This document shows, one piece after another, positions 14,610 through 22,711 of a DNA stretch of 31,235 bases. Every line of letters begins with the position of its first letter. Position 1 is the stretch's first letter. The DNA lies in the NCBI GenBank assembly GCA_045577695.1, contig JAZNIW010000061.1, positions 1 through 31,235 of the forward strand. The letters are read 5' to 3'. The notes under the pieces were generated by a model, which was not told the DNA's origin, made no database searches, and worked only from the letters and a program-made list of their open reading frames with translations. Origin of the DNA: UMGS1279 sp045577695. Its GTDB lineage: Bacteria; Bacillota; Clostridia; Oscillospirales; Acutalibacteraceae. A program made the position numbers and the translations under genes.

Positions 14610-15989
14610 ATGAAACTGGTAAAACAAGGTGACGAAATATTAAAGCAGGTAAAACGCATCCATTTTGTCGGTATTGGAGGGTCGGGCATGTGCCCTCTGG
14701 CTGAAATTTTACACAGCAAGGGATATCTGCTATCCGGTTCGGACAATAACGAAAGTGACCCCCTTAATCGGATACGTCATTTAGGTATTCCGGTGTCTAT
14801 GGGGCAAAAAGCCGAAAATGTACACGGAGCCGAGTTAGTGGTCTATTCAGCCGCCATTTCAAAGGATAACCCCGAATTGGTGGAGGCGGCCAAGTGCGGC
14901 ATTCCCACGATGGAGCGCTGTGATTTGTTAGGCATTATTACCCGCCAATTTAACAATGTTATCGGGGTAAGCGGTACCCACGGAAAAACCACCGTTTCTT
15001 CGATGATTACACAGACCTTTATTATGAACGATTTGGACCCAACGGCTGTTATTGGCGGTCGCTTACCGATGATAAATGCAAACGGTTGCGCCGGTCAAAG
15101 CGAGAATATGGTGTGCGAGGCTTGCGAATTTGTTGATACTTTTTTGCACCTTTCACCCGACCGTGCCGTTTTACTGAATATTGATAACGACCATTTAGAT
15201 TACTTTAAAACAATGGACAATTTGGTGTTGTCCTTTCGTAAATTTGTTTCGATGGCAAAAATGGTTTATCTCAATGGAGATGACGACCTTTGTCTCAAGG
15301 CGGCTGATGAGATAGCGGCTGATAAAATTACTTTTGGGCTGGGGATGGATAATGATTACTATGCCACCGATGTTACCGCCGGTGAACACGGTATGTCTTT
15401 TACCGTTTATCGGGGAAAAACCAAATTGGGCCAATTGACCCTTTCCATTCCGGGTATGCACAATGTGTATAACGCCTTGGCCACCCTCTCGGTTTGCGAT
15501 AGTATGGGTGTTCCTTTTGCCGGTATTAAAGCTGCAATCGAAGCCTTTTCGGGTGCCGGTCGACGCTTTGAGCACCTCGGGGAATTTAAGGGGATTACGT
15601 TGGTGGATGATTATGCACATCATCCAACCGAAATCGAGGCCACTTTAAAGGCGGCAAAACAATTGAACCACAATCGTGTTATTGCGGTTTTTCAACCCTT
15701 TACCTTTTCGCGTACTTCACTTTTGAAAAAAGAATTTATTCAGGCGCTTTCTGTGGCGGATATGGTAATTTTAACACCCATAATGGGTTCGCGCGAAATC
15801 AATACCTACGGTATTTCATCTAAGAATTTGGCAGATGGTTTGAAAGAAGCAATTTGTGTGGATACATTTGAGGAAGTGGTGGAAACTCTGCACCGCATTG
15901 CCACAAAGGGTGACATTGTCATTACAATGGGCGGGGGAGATATCTACAAAGCGGCCTATCAATACCGCGATTCCTTTGTGAAAAATTAA
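14610..15989 (+). CDS. murC: UDP-N-acetylmuramate--L-alanine ligase
   Basis: MurC joins L-alanine to UDP-MurNAc, the first step of the peptidoglycan stem peptide, in the cytosol. The 459-residue protein has the N-terminal UDP-binding motif HFVGIGGSGMCPLA, the ATP-binding GTHGKTT (122-128), the Mur-ligase central block LLNIDNDHLDYF, and the C-terminal VDDYAHHPTEI. GAGGAG lies 9 bases before the ATG. It is followed by pepD with a 17-bp gap, so the two are probably co-transcribed. Confidence 0.97.
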   Translation: MKLVKQGDEILKQVKRIHFVGIGGSGMCPLAEILHSKGYLLSGSDNNESDPLNRIRHLGIPVSMGQKAENVHGAELVVYSAAISKDNPELVEAAKCGIPTMERCDLLGIITRQFNNVIGVSGTHGKTTVSSMITQTFIMNDLDPTAVIGGRLPMINANGCAGQSENMVCEACEFVDTFLHLSPDRAVLLNIDNDHLDYFKTMDNLVLSFRKFVSMAKMVYLNGDDDLCLKAADEIAADKITFGLGMDNDYYATDVTAGEHGMSFTVYRGKTKLGQLTLSIPGMHNVYNALATLSVCDSMGVPFAGIKAAIEAFSGAGRRFEHLGEFKGITLVDDYAHHPTEIEATLKAAKQLNHNRVIAVFQPFTFSRTSLLKKEFIQALSVADMVILTPIMGSREINTYGISSKNLADGLKEAICVDTFEEVVETLHRIATKGDIVITMGGGDIYKAAYQYRDSFVKN

Positions 15990-16006
15990 AATAACGGAGT
16001 ATTTGT

Positions 16007-17449
16007 ATGTCAACATTACAAGGATTATCACCTCAAAAAGTATTTTCTTTTTTTGAAGAGATTTGTGCGATTCCTCACGGTTCAAGCAATCGAAAACCCT
16101 TGGCAGATTATTGTGTAGATTTTGCCAAAAACAGAGGTTTAAAATTTCACCGCGATGCGGAGGATAACGTAATTCTGTGGAAGAGGGGCACTTCGGGTCG
16201 TGAAGGGGAAAGTGCCGTGATTCTTCAAGGCCATTTAGATATGGTGTGTCAAAAAACGGCCGATTCAACCATTGATTTTGAAAAGGATGGTATTTGCCTT
16301 TCGGTTGAGGGGGATTTTGTCACCGCACAGGGGACAACCCTCGGTGCGGATAACGGCATTGCAGTAGCAATGATTCTTTCTGTGTTAGACAGTGAGGATA
16401 TTTCTCACCCGCCGATTGAGGCCGTTTTTACCTCGGATGAAGAAATCGGAATGTTAGGCGCGGTAGAATTGGATATGGGATTGCTTACCTCCAAAAGAAT
16501 GATCAACCTTGATGCCGAAGAGGAAGATACGCTAACCGTCTCTTGTGCCGGGGGAAGTAATGTTACTTCTACGCTTTCGTTACAACGAGAATCGCTGTGC
16601 GGGTATGAAGTCACGATAAGTTTGTTTGGCTTATTGGGTGGACATTCGGGCGTTGAAATTGATAAAGGACGCGTTAACGCCAACCTACTGGCCGGTCGGT
16701 TGTTACATCACCTGAACGAAAAGGAAGCGGTTTCCTTATATGCCATTGCGGGTGGTGATAAGGCAAATGCCATTCCGTGTCAAGCAGAAATTTCTTTGCT
16801 TGCCGATAAAACAGAATCGATTTGTCAAACTGCACAGCAATATCTTTCCCTTTTAAAACAAGAAATATCTGATCGTGAGCCGCAATTTACCTTTTCCATT
16901 TCGGTTGCGGATGAGAGGAAAGAACGGTTGGTGTTTTCAAAAAAAGATGCCGAAACGGTAATTTTTTCACTTTTATGCTTGCCGGATGGTGTTCAGTCTA
17001 TGAGCGCCGAAGTAAATGGTTTGGTTGAAACTTCCCTCAATCTCGGTGTTTTAAAAACCGAAGAAACAAGGGTTCTGTATCAGTCGGCTCTGCGGAGCAA
17101 CAAAGCCTCGGCCCTTGCCTTTTTGGAAGAAAAACTGTTGACTTTTTATCGACAATTAGGGTTCGAAACGAAAAGCGATGGGCATTATCCGCCGTGGGAG
17201 TTTAAAAAACATTCTGCGTTACAGTCGTTATATAGCGCTTGCTACCAAAAACAGTTTGGAAAAACGATAAAGGTAGAAGCCTTGCATGCCGGTTTAGAAT
17301 GTGCGGTTTTCGCCTCCAAAATTCCTGACCTCGACTGTATAGCTGTGGGACCAAATCTCTACGATGTTCATACGGTCAAGGAAAAAATGAGCATTTCTTC
17401 GGTGCAAAATATCTATCGATTATTGTTAACCGTGTTGGCGGAATTATAG
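16007..17449 (+). CDS. pepD: Aminoacyl-histidine dipeptidase (PepD, M20 family)
   Basis: PepD is a cytosolic zinc dipeptidase of the M20 family that cleaves Xaa-His and a broad range of other dipeptides. Visible hallmarks are EICAIPHGSSN near the N-terminus, the metal-binding QGHLDMVCQ, LGADNGIA, FTSDEEIGMLGA, and the dimerisation-domain GGHSGVEI. The 480-residue length is typical. CGGAG about 7 bases upstream supports the start. It sits between murC and an OPT peptide transporter, and a link to the transporter (uptake then hydrolysis) is plausible, although a terminator separates them. Confidence 0.94.
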   Translation: MSTLQGLSPQKVFSFFEEICAIPHGSSNRKPLADYCVDFAKNRGLKFHRDAEDNVILWKRGTSGREGESAVILQGHLDMVCQKTADSTIDFEKDGICLSVEGDFVTAQGTTLGADNGIAVAMILSVLDSEDISHPPIEAVFTSDEEIGMLGAVELDMGLLTSKRMINLDAEEEDTLTVSCAGGSNVTSTLSLQRESLCGYEVTISLFGLLGGHSGVEIDKGRVNANLLAGRLLHHLNEKEAVSLYAIAGGDKANAIPCQAEISLLADKTESICQTAQQYLSLLKQEISDREPQFTFSISVADERKERLVFSKKDAETVIFSLLCLPDGVQSMSAEVNGLVETSLNLGVLKTEETRVLYQSALRSNKASALAFLEEKLLTFYRQLGFETKSDGHYPPWEFKKHSALQSLYSACYQKQFGKTIKVEALHAGLECAVFASKIPDLDCIAVGPNLYDVHTVKEKMSISSVQNIYRLLLTVLAEL

Positions 17450-17455
17450 TGTTTT

Positions 17456-17501
17456 CGGCATATTCTCGATGCGTTGTTTCGCGAATATGCCGATGTTTTT
17501 T
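17456..17501 (+). terminator. Rho-independent terminator after pepD
   Basis: CGGCATATTC (17456-17465) and GAATATGCCG (17483-17492) form a 10-bp stem with a 17-base loop, followed by ATG and six T. Confidence 0.8.
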
Positions 17502-17531
17502 GTTAAAGAATGCCGATTTTTTTGTTAAAGA
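17487..17531. repeat. Short tandem duplication of a terminator tail
   Basis: A 23-base segment (17487-17509) running from the terminator's 3' arm through its T tract is repeated at 17510-17531, with a small difference in the T run. It looks like a local slippage duplication. Confidence 0.75.
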
Positions 17532-17536
17532 AAGAA

Positions 17537-17565
17537 TTGCTTTTTTATAGATTTTGTGATATAAT
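17537..17565 (+). promoter_or_regulatory. Sigma-A promoter of the OPT transporter gene
   Basis: TTGCTT (17537-17542), a 17-base spacer and TATAAT (17560-17565), 28 bases before the start codon. Confidence 0.75.
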
Positions 17566-17593
17566 GAAAGAAATACTGTTAAAGGAGCTTTTT

Positions 17594-19507
17594 ATGGAAA
17601 AGAATAACTCTTTTAAGCCGTATATTCCGGCCGAAAAAGTAACCCCTGAAATCACGGTTACCTCTGTGGTTATGGGTATCATTTTGGCAGTTGTATTTGG
17701 CGCCGCGAATGCTTATTTGGGGCTTCGCGTTGGTATGACGGTTTCGGCTTCGATTCCGGCTGCTGTTATTTCTATGGGCGTGATTCGTGTATTATTGCGT
17801 CGAAACTCTATTTTGGAAAATAATATCGTTCAAACAATCGGATCGGCAGGTGAATCGTTGGCAGCCGGTTCAATTTTTACTCTGCCTGCCTTGTTCTTGT
17901 GGGCGGCCGAAGGCAAAATGGACAAGCCAAACATTTTGGAAATCACCTTAATTGCCTTGATTGGTGGTTTGCTCGGCGTATTCTTTATGATTCCCTTGCG
18001 CAATGCCTTGATTGTCAAAGAACACGCTACCTTACCTTATCCGGAAGGTACCGCTTGTGCCGAGGTATTATTGGCTGGTGAAACCGGCGGTGCCAGCACC
18101 AAAACGGTGTTTGCCGGTATGGGTGTCTCGGCCTTATTTAAATTCATTATCGATGGTTTAAAACTTGTTTCGGGTGAAATTTCCACTCGTGTTAAAGGTT
18201 TTGCCGGCGAAATTGGTACACAGATTTATCCCGCTGTTATGAGTGTTGGTTTTATTTGTGGCCCGCGAATTTCTTCGTTTATGTTTGCCGGTGGTGTGCT
18301 CAGTTGGCTGGTTCTCATTCCATTGATTGTAATGTTTGGATCGAATCTAACCCTTTATCCCGGTACCGAATCCATCGGAGCCATTTATGAAGCCTCGGGT
18401 GCCGGCGGCATTTGGAGTACCTATATTCGTTATATCGGTGCCGGTGCTTTGGCGGCTGGCGGCATTATTAGTTTGGTTAAATCGCTTCCGCTGATTATTA
18501 AAACCTTTTCCGGTGCAATGAAGAGTATGAAAGGTGTGGCTGCGACCACCGGTGCACGTACTGACCGCGATATTAACTTCAAATTTGTCTTGATTTTTAT
18601 CGCCATATTAACTCTTCTGGTATGGTTAGTTCCGGCCATTCCGGTTAGCCTAATCGGTGCAATTATTGTTGTGGTTTTTGGATTCTTTTTTGCAACCGTT
18701 TCATCTCGTATGGTTGGTTTGGTAGGTAGTTCCAACAATCCGGTTTCGGGTATGGCAATTGCCACTTTGCTGATTTCCACACTTATTTTGAAACTTTCCG
18801 GAACGATTGGTATCAAGGGTATGAGTAGTGCCATAGCTATTGGCTCAATTATTTGTATTGTAGCGGCCATTGCCGGAGATACTTCGCAAGATTTAAAAAC
18901 CGGTTATTTACTCGGCGCTACCCCGAAAAAACAACAAATCGGTGAAATCATCGGTGTGATTGCGGCGGCCGGCGCCATTGGCGGAACCTTGTATCTATTG
19001 GATAGTGCATGGGGCTTTGGCTCTGACCAACTTGGTGCGCCGCAAGCTACCTTGATGAAACTTATCACCGAAGGTGTTATGGATGGTAACCTTCCTTGGG
19101 GTCTGGTCTTTATCGGTATTTTCATTGCCGTTGTGGTAGAACTCGTCGGCATTCCGGTTCTTCCCTTTGCTATCGGTGTATATCTGCCGGTTCAATTGAA
19201 CGCTTGTGTTTTCATCGGCGGCCTTGTTCGTTTGGTTCTGGATAAACTTCGCCGTAACGAAGAAGTGAAAAAGGAAATTACCAATGATGGTATTTTGTTC
19301 TGCTCCGGTATGATTGCCGGTGAGGGATTGGTTGGTATTCTTCTTGCACTGCTTGCGGTATTTGGATTGGATTCGGCCATTGATTTGTCGGCAAAACTCG
19401 GCATTCCGGCCGCTGTTTCCGATATCGGCGGTTTGGTCTTGCTGGGAATTACGGTATTGGTTTTGTTAAGATTCTCCCTTTGGAGAAAGCGTGATACGAA
19501 AGAATGA
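17594..19507 (+). CDS. OPT-family oligopeptide transporter
   Basis: A 637-residue polytopic membrane protein of the OPT superfamily, proton-coupled carriers for small peptides or metal chelates. The first cytosolic segment reads AEKVTPEITVTSVVMGI, and is followed by NAYLGLRVGMTVSASIPAAV. Family marks include EGTACAEVLLAGE, SSNNPVSGMAIATLL and AGDTSQDLKTGYLLGATPKKQQ. About 14-16 hydrophobic helices are visible. The ATG at 17594 is chosen for its AAAGGAG; an earlier in-frame start near 17510 lies upstream of the promoter. The next gene overlaps its stop by 4 bp. Substrate cannot be read from sequence; neighbouring pepD suggests peptides. Confidence 0.9.
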   Translation: MEKNNSFKPYIPAEKVTPEITVTSVVMGIILAVVFGAANAYLGLRVGMTVSASIPAAVISMGVIRVLLRRNSILENNIVQTIGSAGESLAAGSIFTLPALFLWAAEGKMDKPNILEITLIALIGGLLGVFFMIPLRNALIVKEHATLPYPEGTACAEVLLAGETGGASTKTVFAGMGVSALFKFIIDGLKLVSGEISTRVKGFAGEIGTQIYPAVMSVGFICGPRISSFMFAGGVLSWLVLIPLIVMFGSNLTLYPGTESIGAIYEASGAGGIWSTYIRYIGAGALAAGGIISLVKSLPLIIKTFSGAMKSMKGVAATTGARTDRDINFKFVLIFIAILTLLVWLVPAIPVSLIGAIIVVVFGFFFATVSSRMVGLVGSSNNPVSGMAIATLLISTLILKLSGTIGIKGMSSAIAIGSIICIVAAIAGDTSQDLKTGYLLGATPKKQQIGEIIGVIAAAGAIGGTLYLLDSAWGFGSDQLGAPQATLMKLITEGVMDGNLPWGLVFIGIFIAVVVELVGIPVLPFAIGVYLPVQLNACVFIGGLVRLVLDKLRRNEEVKKEITNDGILFCSGMIAGEGLVGILLALLAVFGLDSAIDLSAKLGIPAAVSDIGGLVLLGITVLVLLRFSLWRKRDTKE

Positions 19508-19857
19508 GAAAAAAAGAACAACTTTTAGATCAAAACTATTTAGATCGTAAACCCATGCGCAATCCCTCTTTATCTTGGTCAAAGGGAGAGGATGGTCTCG
19601 TTTCCTTAGAAGTGGAAAACAAAGGCCTTTTTAACCGTATGACACAAAAATTCTTTAAAAAGCCGAAAATCAGTTATATTCATTTGGATAAAACCGGTAG
19701 TTTTATTTGGCCATTATTGGATGGCACAAACGATGTTTTTGCTCTCGGCAAGGCAATCGACCAAGAGTTTGGTGAAAATGGTTATCCACTGTATGAACGG
19801 CTTGTAAAGTATATTTCCATTTTAGAAAGTTATGGTTTCATTCTTTGGAATAAGTGA
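19504..19857 (+). CDS. PqqD-like small protein
   Basis: A 117-residue protein whose C-terminal two thirds resemble the PqqD fold: KISYIHLDKTGSFIWPLLDG, then FALGKAIDQEFG and YISILESYGFILW. PqqD-family proteins usually bind leader peptides of ribosomally made modified peptides and present them to radical SAM enzymes. No such enzyme or precursor peptide is seen nearby. The start ATG overlaps the transporter stop (ATGA), so the two are translationally coupled and likely act together. The N-terminal ~45 residues are basic and family-unspecific. Identification is moderate. Confidence 0.7.
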   Translation: MRKKEQLLDQNYLDRKPMRNPSLSWSKGEDGLVSLEVENKGLFNRMTQKFFKKPKISYIHLDKTGSFIWPLLDGTNDVFALGKAIDQEFGENGYPLYERLVKYISILESYGFILWNK

Positions 19858-19867
19858 TAAAAAGTAT

Positions 19868-19910
19868 AAAGGTGATGGCTAAGCTATACTGCTAAGCCAT
19901 CACCTTTATT
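19868..19910 (+). terminator. Terminator hairpin after the OPT-PqqD unit
   Basis: AAAGGTGATGGCT (19868-19880) pairs with AGCCATCACCTTT (19895-19907) across a 14-base loop. The tail (ATT, then further T-rich sequence from about 19916) is weak, so efficiency is uncertain. Confidence 0.7.
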
Positions 19911-19974
19911 CAGTTATATTTTATTTTTTCTCTTCATAAGGTATACTATGTTAATAAAAGGAGAGAGAAGAGCT

Positions 19975-20736
19975 ATGAAATATTTGATTATCACCAAACG
20001 GCACTTAACGGTAGCGCTTTCGCTGGTTCTTGGATTTTCTGTTCTTATTGTTGGAATAGTATCATATGATGCCTTTGCAGCCACCGAGCGATTGTTACCT
20101 ATTTATTGTGTCGATGACCAAAATCAAAATAAAATCGCCCTTAGTTTTGACGCTGCTTGGGGTAATGAAGACACGGGTCAATTGATTGAGATTTTGGATA
20201 AATATAAAATCAAGGCAACATTTTTCGTTGTTGGATCTTGGGTGGATAAATACCCCGAATCGGTCAAACAACTAGCCGATGCAGGACACGAAATTCACAA
20301 CCATTCAAACTCACATCCACATATGCCACAATTAAGCGTCGATCAGATGAAAGAGGAATTAGTGGCCTGTAATGAGAAAATTTCTTCCATCACCGGAAAA
20401 AGCCCCACACTGTTTCGCGCACCTTACGGAGATTATAATAATACAATGTTAAAAACCGTATCAGAGCAGGGGATGTATACCATACAATGGGACGTTGATT
20501 CCAGAGACTGGAAAGAGGAGTACACAACCGATATGATTGTGAAGGGGGTCTGTGATAACGTTAAATCCGGTTCAATTGTTTTATTTCATAATGCAGCTAA
20601 AAACACACCCAAGGCATTACCAATTATTTTAGAAAAACTAATCGCAGAAGGATATCAGTTTGAACTTGTTTCAAATTTAATTTATAAAGATAACTACACG
20701 ATTGATCATACCGGTAAGCAAATTACAAATAACTAA
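19975..20736 (+). CDS. Polysaccharide deacetylase, PdaB-like
   Basis: A NodB-domain carbohydrate esterase 4 protein, probably acting on cell wall or spore cortex glycans outside the membrane. An N-terminal transmembrane anchor or signal (residues 11-32) precedes the NodB domain. Motif 1 is SFDAAWG (57-63), with Ala in place of the usual second Asp. Motif 2 is HSNSH (110-114), motif 3 RAPYGDYN (148-155), and the last is VLFHN. The altered motif 1 resembles that of PdaB-type sporulation deacetylases. The ATG at 19975 is preferred because an in-frame ATG at 19948 directly follows the -10 box TATACT (19942-19947) and would fall before the transcript start. Length 253 residues. Substrate is inferred. 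Confidence 0.85.
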   Translation: MKYLIITKRHLTVALSLVLGFSVLIVGIVSYDAFAATERLLPIYCVDDQNQNKIALSFDAAWGNEDTGQLIEILDKYKIKATFFVVGSWVDKYPESVKQLADAGHEIHNHSNSHPHMPQLSVDQMKEELVACNEKISSITGKSPTLFRAPYGDYNNTMLKTVSEQGMYTIQWDVDSRDWKEEYTTDMIVKGVCDNVKSGSIVLFHNAAKNTPKALPIILEKLIAEGYQFELVSNLIYKDNYTIDHTGKQITNN

Positions 20737-20768
20737 AAGAGGACGGCTCTACTTAGCCGTCCTCTTTT
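20735..20768. terminator. Strong bidirectional terminator
   Basis: AAAAGAGGACGGCT (20735-20748) pairs perfectly with AGCCGTCCTCTTTT (20755-20768) around a 6-base loop. It starts within the deacetylase stop codon and also serves the convergent lipoprotein gene. Confidence 0.88.
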
Positions 20769-20786
20769 GATTAAGATATTACGTAA

Positions 20787-21896
20787 TTATTTTGCTTTCA
20801 AAATTAGGCCCTTGGGTATATCTGCAATAGCGGCCCAACCCTCTAGGTTGCCAAATTCATCTACTGAAGAAACAACCTTTAATGTGTTTTCGTCAATTCT
20901 TGTTAGAACTAACTTTTTATTTGCGGTGTCGGTTACTGTTATGGTAGTACCGTCTTCGGTTATAGATTTTAACGGAACGGAGCCCGTGCCTCTACCGCAA
21001 TAATACAAATCACCTTCAAAGGTTATCGCGTCTTGTGCCTCAGGCATATCGGGCTCTATTTTGTCTCCAAGAATGGCACCGATAGTGGGCACGGTCTGGT
21101 TGAGAATTAGAGCGCCATCATAAAGAGTTCCTTTTGCAGAAACGAACATAAAATTCCATTTGCAAGCTTTGGTTTTAACCGAAGTATAGGTTAGTGCTTT
21201 GTAATTAGGGTCTTTTGCCTTGCAGCGTGTACAAGTACCATTTGAATACTTGTGGCCGAGTGCCTTACCGTTTATTGCACCACAAGAACAGGTTGCAGCC
21301 TTAGTGCAGGTAGCGGCAGAATATTTATGTGTATGAGCAGTTGTTGCGTTTGAATCAGTTACACTTGAGGTATTATCGGTGTTGGAAGCGCTAGCAACGG
21401 TTGAAACAGTTTCAACAACGTCCTCATCAACCGAGGTGGTTACTTCTATTGTGACCTTTATCTTTTTAAAGCTTTTATCAGCAGAGACCCTAGCCTCGTT
21501 GAGGAGGGTTTCGGTATTAACATTTTTGTACTTAACCTCGGTCACCGTAAAGTCAACCTTTGCGTTTTCTTTAACAAATCCGCCATCATTTACAGCTATA
21601 ACAATATTATCAATAACCGTTTCAAAATCGCCTTTTTGAGTTTCGATTTTCTCAGTAACACTCTTCGCATCATCATTTACCGGTTCAACTGCCAACACCT
21701 TACCGGCAGCATCGAGATACAGTTTAAATTGCGGGTTAATAGTAACAAGTACAACCGAAGCGTAATTTTCAGGGGCAACGAACTCCGAGGCAGAACTGTT
21801 TGAGCCTTCCAGGTTAGAAGTCACTTTATCTTTTGAGCAAGCAGAGAAGGCAAAAACCATAAGAAAAACTAAAACAAGCGATAAGATTCTTTTCAT
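20787..21896 (-). CDS. Lipoprotein with RsgI-like domain and His/Cys-rich repeat
   Basis: A 369-residue predicted lipoprotein. The signal ends in the lipobox FSAC (Cys20). Residues about 44-155, starting NYASVVLVTINPQFKLYL and going on to VLAVEPVNDDAKSV, resemble the middle domain of RsgI anti-sigma factors, but the N-terminal anti-sigma segment and a transmembrane helix are missing. A Ser/Thr linker leads to a short region (189-226) with HKYSAATCT, ATCSCG and TCTRC, the pattern of Cys/His repeats found on clostridial surface proteins. The last 135 residues are beta-rich and unassigned. The start is fixed by GGGAGG 7 bases before the ATG; an upstream in-frame start lies before the promoter. 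Function unknown; surface sensing is one possibility. Confidence 0.75.
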   Translation of the reverse strand: MKRILSLVLVFLMVFAFSACSKDKVTSNLEGSNSSASEFVAPENYASVVLVTINPQFKLYLDAAGKVLAVEPVNDDAKSVTEKIETQKGDFETVIDNIVIAVNDGGFVKENAKVDFTVTEVKYKNVNTETLLNEARVSADKSFKKIKVTIEVTTSVDEDVVETVSTVASASNTDNTSSVTDSNATTAHTHKYSAATCTKAATCSCGAINGKALGHKYSNGTCTRCKAKDPNYKALTYTSVKTKACKWNFMFVSAKGTLYDGALILNQTVPTIGAILGDKIEPDMPEAQDAITFEGDLYYCGRGTGSVPLKSITEDGTTITVTDTANKKLVLTRIDENTLKVVSSVDEFGNLEGWAAIADIPKGLILKAK

Positions 21897-21944
21897 TTCA
21901 ATTCCTCCCACATAATATAGCAGAAAAACCTTTGTGCTAATTTT

Positions 21945-21973
21945 ATTATACACCTTTGATTTTGTTTTTGCAA
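21945..21973 (-). promoter_or_regulatory. Sigma-A promoter of the RsgI-like lipoprotein gene
   Basis: On the - strand TTGCAA (21973-21968), a 17-base spacer and TATAAT (21950-21945), about 49 bases before the start codon. Confidence 0.78.
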
Positions 21974-22241
21974 TAAAAAATAAGTAGGAGAAAATAGCAA
22001 AAATCATTAAAATTTTTATATACATCTTGCCCCTTTTTGCCTTTTGTATAATGTAAATTGTAATTAAAGTAAAACACGCATTTTAGCTACGATTGTATAA
22101 TTTTCCTTTTACAGCACAAATAGTTTATAAAATATTTACACAACTGAAATGAAATAAATACTTATTGGTCATCATTGCGAATATAATGGTATATAGTAAA
22201 AAGTTATTTATAACTTCGTTTTTTAGAATGAGGTGCTCACC
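21974..22241. other. AT-rich divergent intergenic region
   Basis: With the promoter on its left, this stretch makes a 345-bp gap between divergent genes. It is very AT-rich and contains several TATAAT-like strings. One at 22182-22187 may be the -10 box for the UspA-like gene, with only a weak -35. No gene, riboswitch or repeat is recognisable. Confidence 0.5.
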
Positions 22242-22658
22242 GTGAAACGAAAAATATACGCTTTGATTACTGCGCAGGAGAGTTGTAAGCGCATTATAGT
22301 TGCAGCAAAAGAGTTTGCTGAACGGTTTTCGGCCGATCTTGTTGTTTTGACGGTTCAGCCGATTCATACAGATGCTAAGCACCGTTCACAGGATATGCGT
22401 TGTTTAACAAAGCTGGCCAAAGAAACAGATAGCAATATACGTATCATTTACAACGAACAACCCCTTAGTGCCATTTGTAAAGAATTGGAACGAAACAGAC
22501 CTCTCCATATATTTACCGGTCACGGGAGTGAGAAATCAGATTTTTTAAGGCGACTTCGTACGGAACTGGTCGGCGCACCGATTTCGGTGGTTGGTTTGGA
22601 TGGCGTTTTATTTTCATTACCACACATTTTAGAAGATATTTTAATATCCGGTTCATAA
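22242..22658 (+). CDS. Small UspA-like protein
   Basis: A 138-residue single-domain protein resembling the universal stress protein fold. The first strand reads KIYALITA, followed by a helix with CKRIIVAAKEFAERFSADLVVLTV, a middle strand IRIIYNE, and the helix-strand pair LERNRPLHIFTGHGS. The typical nucleotide-binding G-2x-G-9x-G(S/T) end is not clear. The GTG at 22242 has AGGTG 6 bases upstream; the GTG at 22233 lies within that site. It is a stand-alone gene between two divergent/convergent neighbours. Role unknown; the family is associated with stress or nutrient sensing. Confidence 0.6.
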   Translation: MKRKIYALITAQESCKRIIVAAKEFAERFSADLVVLTVQPIHTDAKHRSQDMRCLTKLAKETDSNIRIIYNEQPLSAICKELERNRPLHIFTGHGSEKSDFLRRLRTELVGAPISVVGLDGVLFSLPHILEDILISGS

Positions 22659-22673
22659 AAATCAACAAAAAAT

Positions 22674-22706
22674 TACCGCTGATTATTCTAATAAAAATCA
22701 GCGGTA
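22674..22706. terminator. Bidirectional terminator between the UspA-like gene and the ABC operon
   Basis: TACCGCTGATT (22674-22684) and AATCAGCGGTA (22696-22706) form an 11-bp stem. T-rich tails follow on both strands (TCGTTTT on +, ATTTTTTG on -). Confidence 0.82.
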
Positions 22707-22711
22707 TCGTT

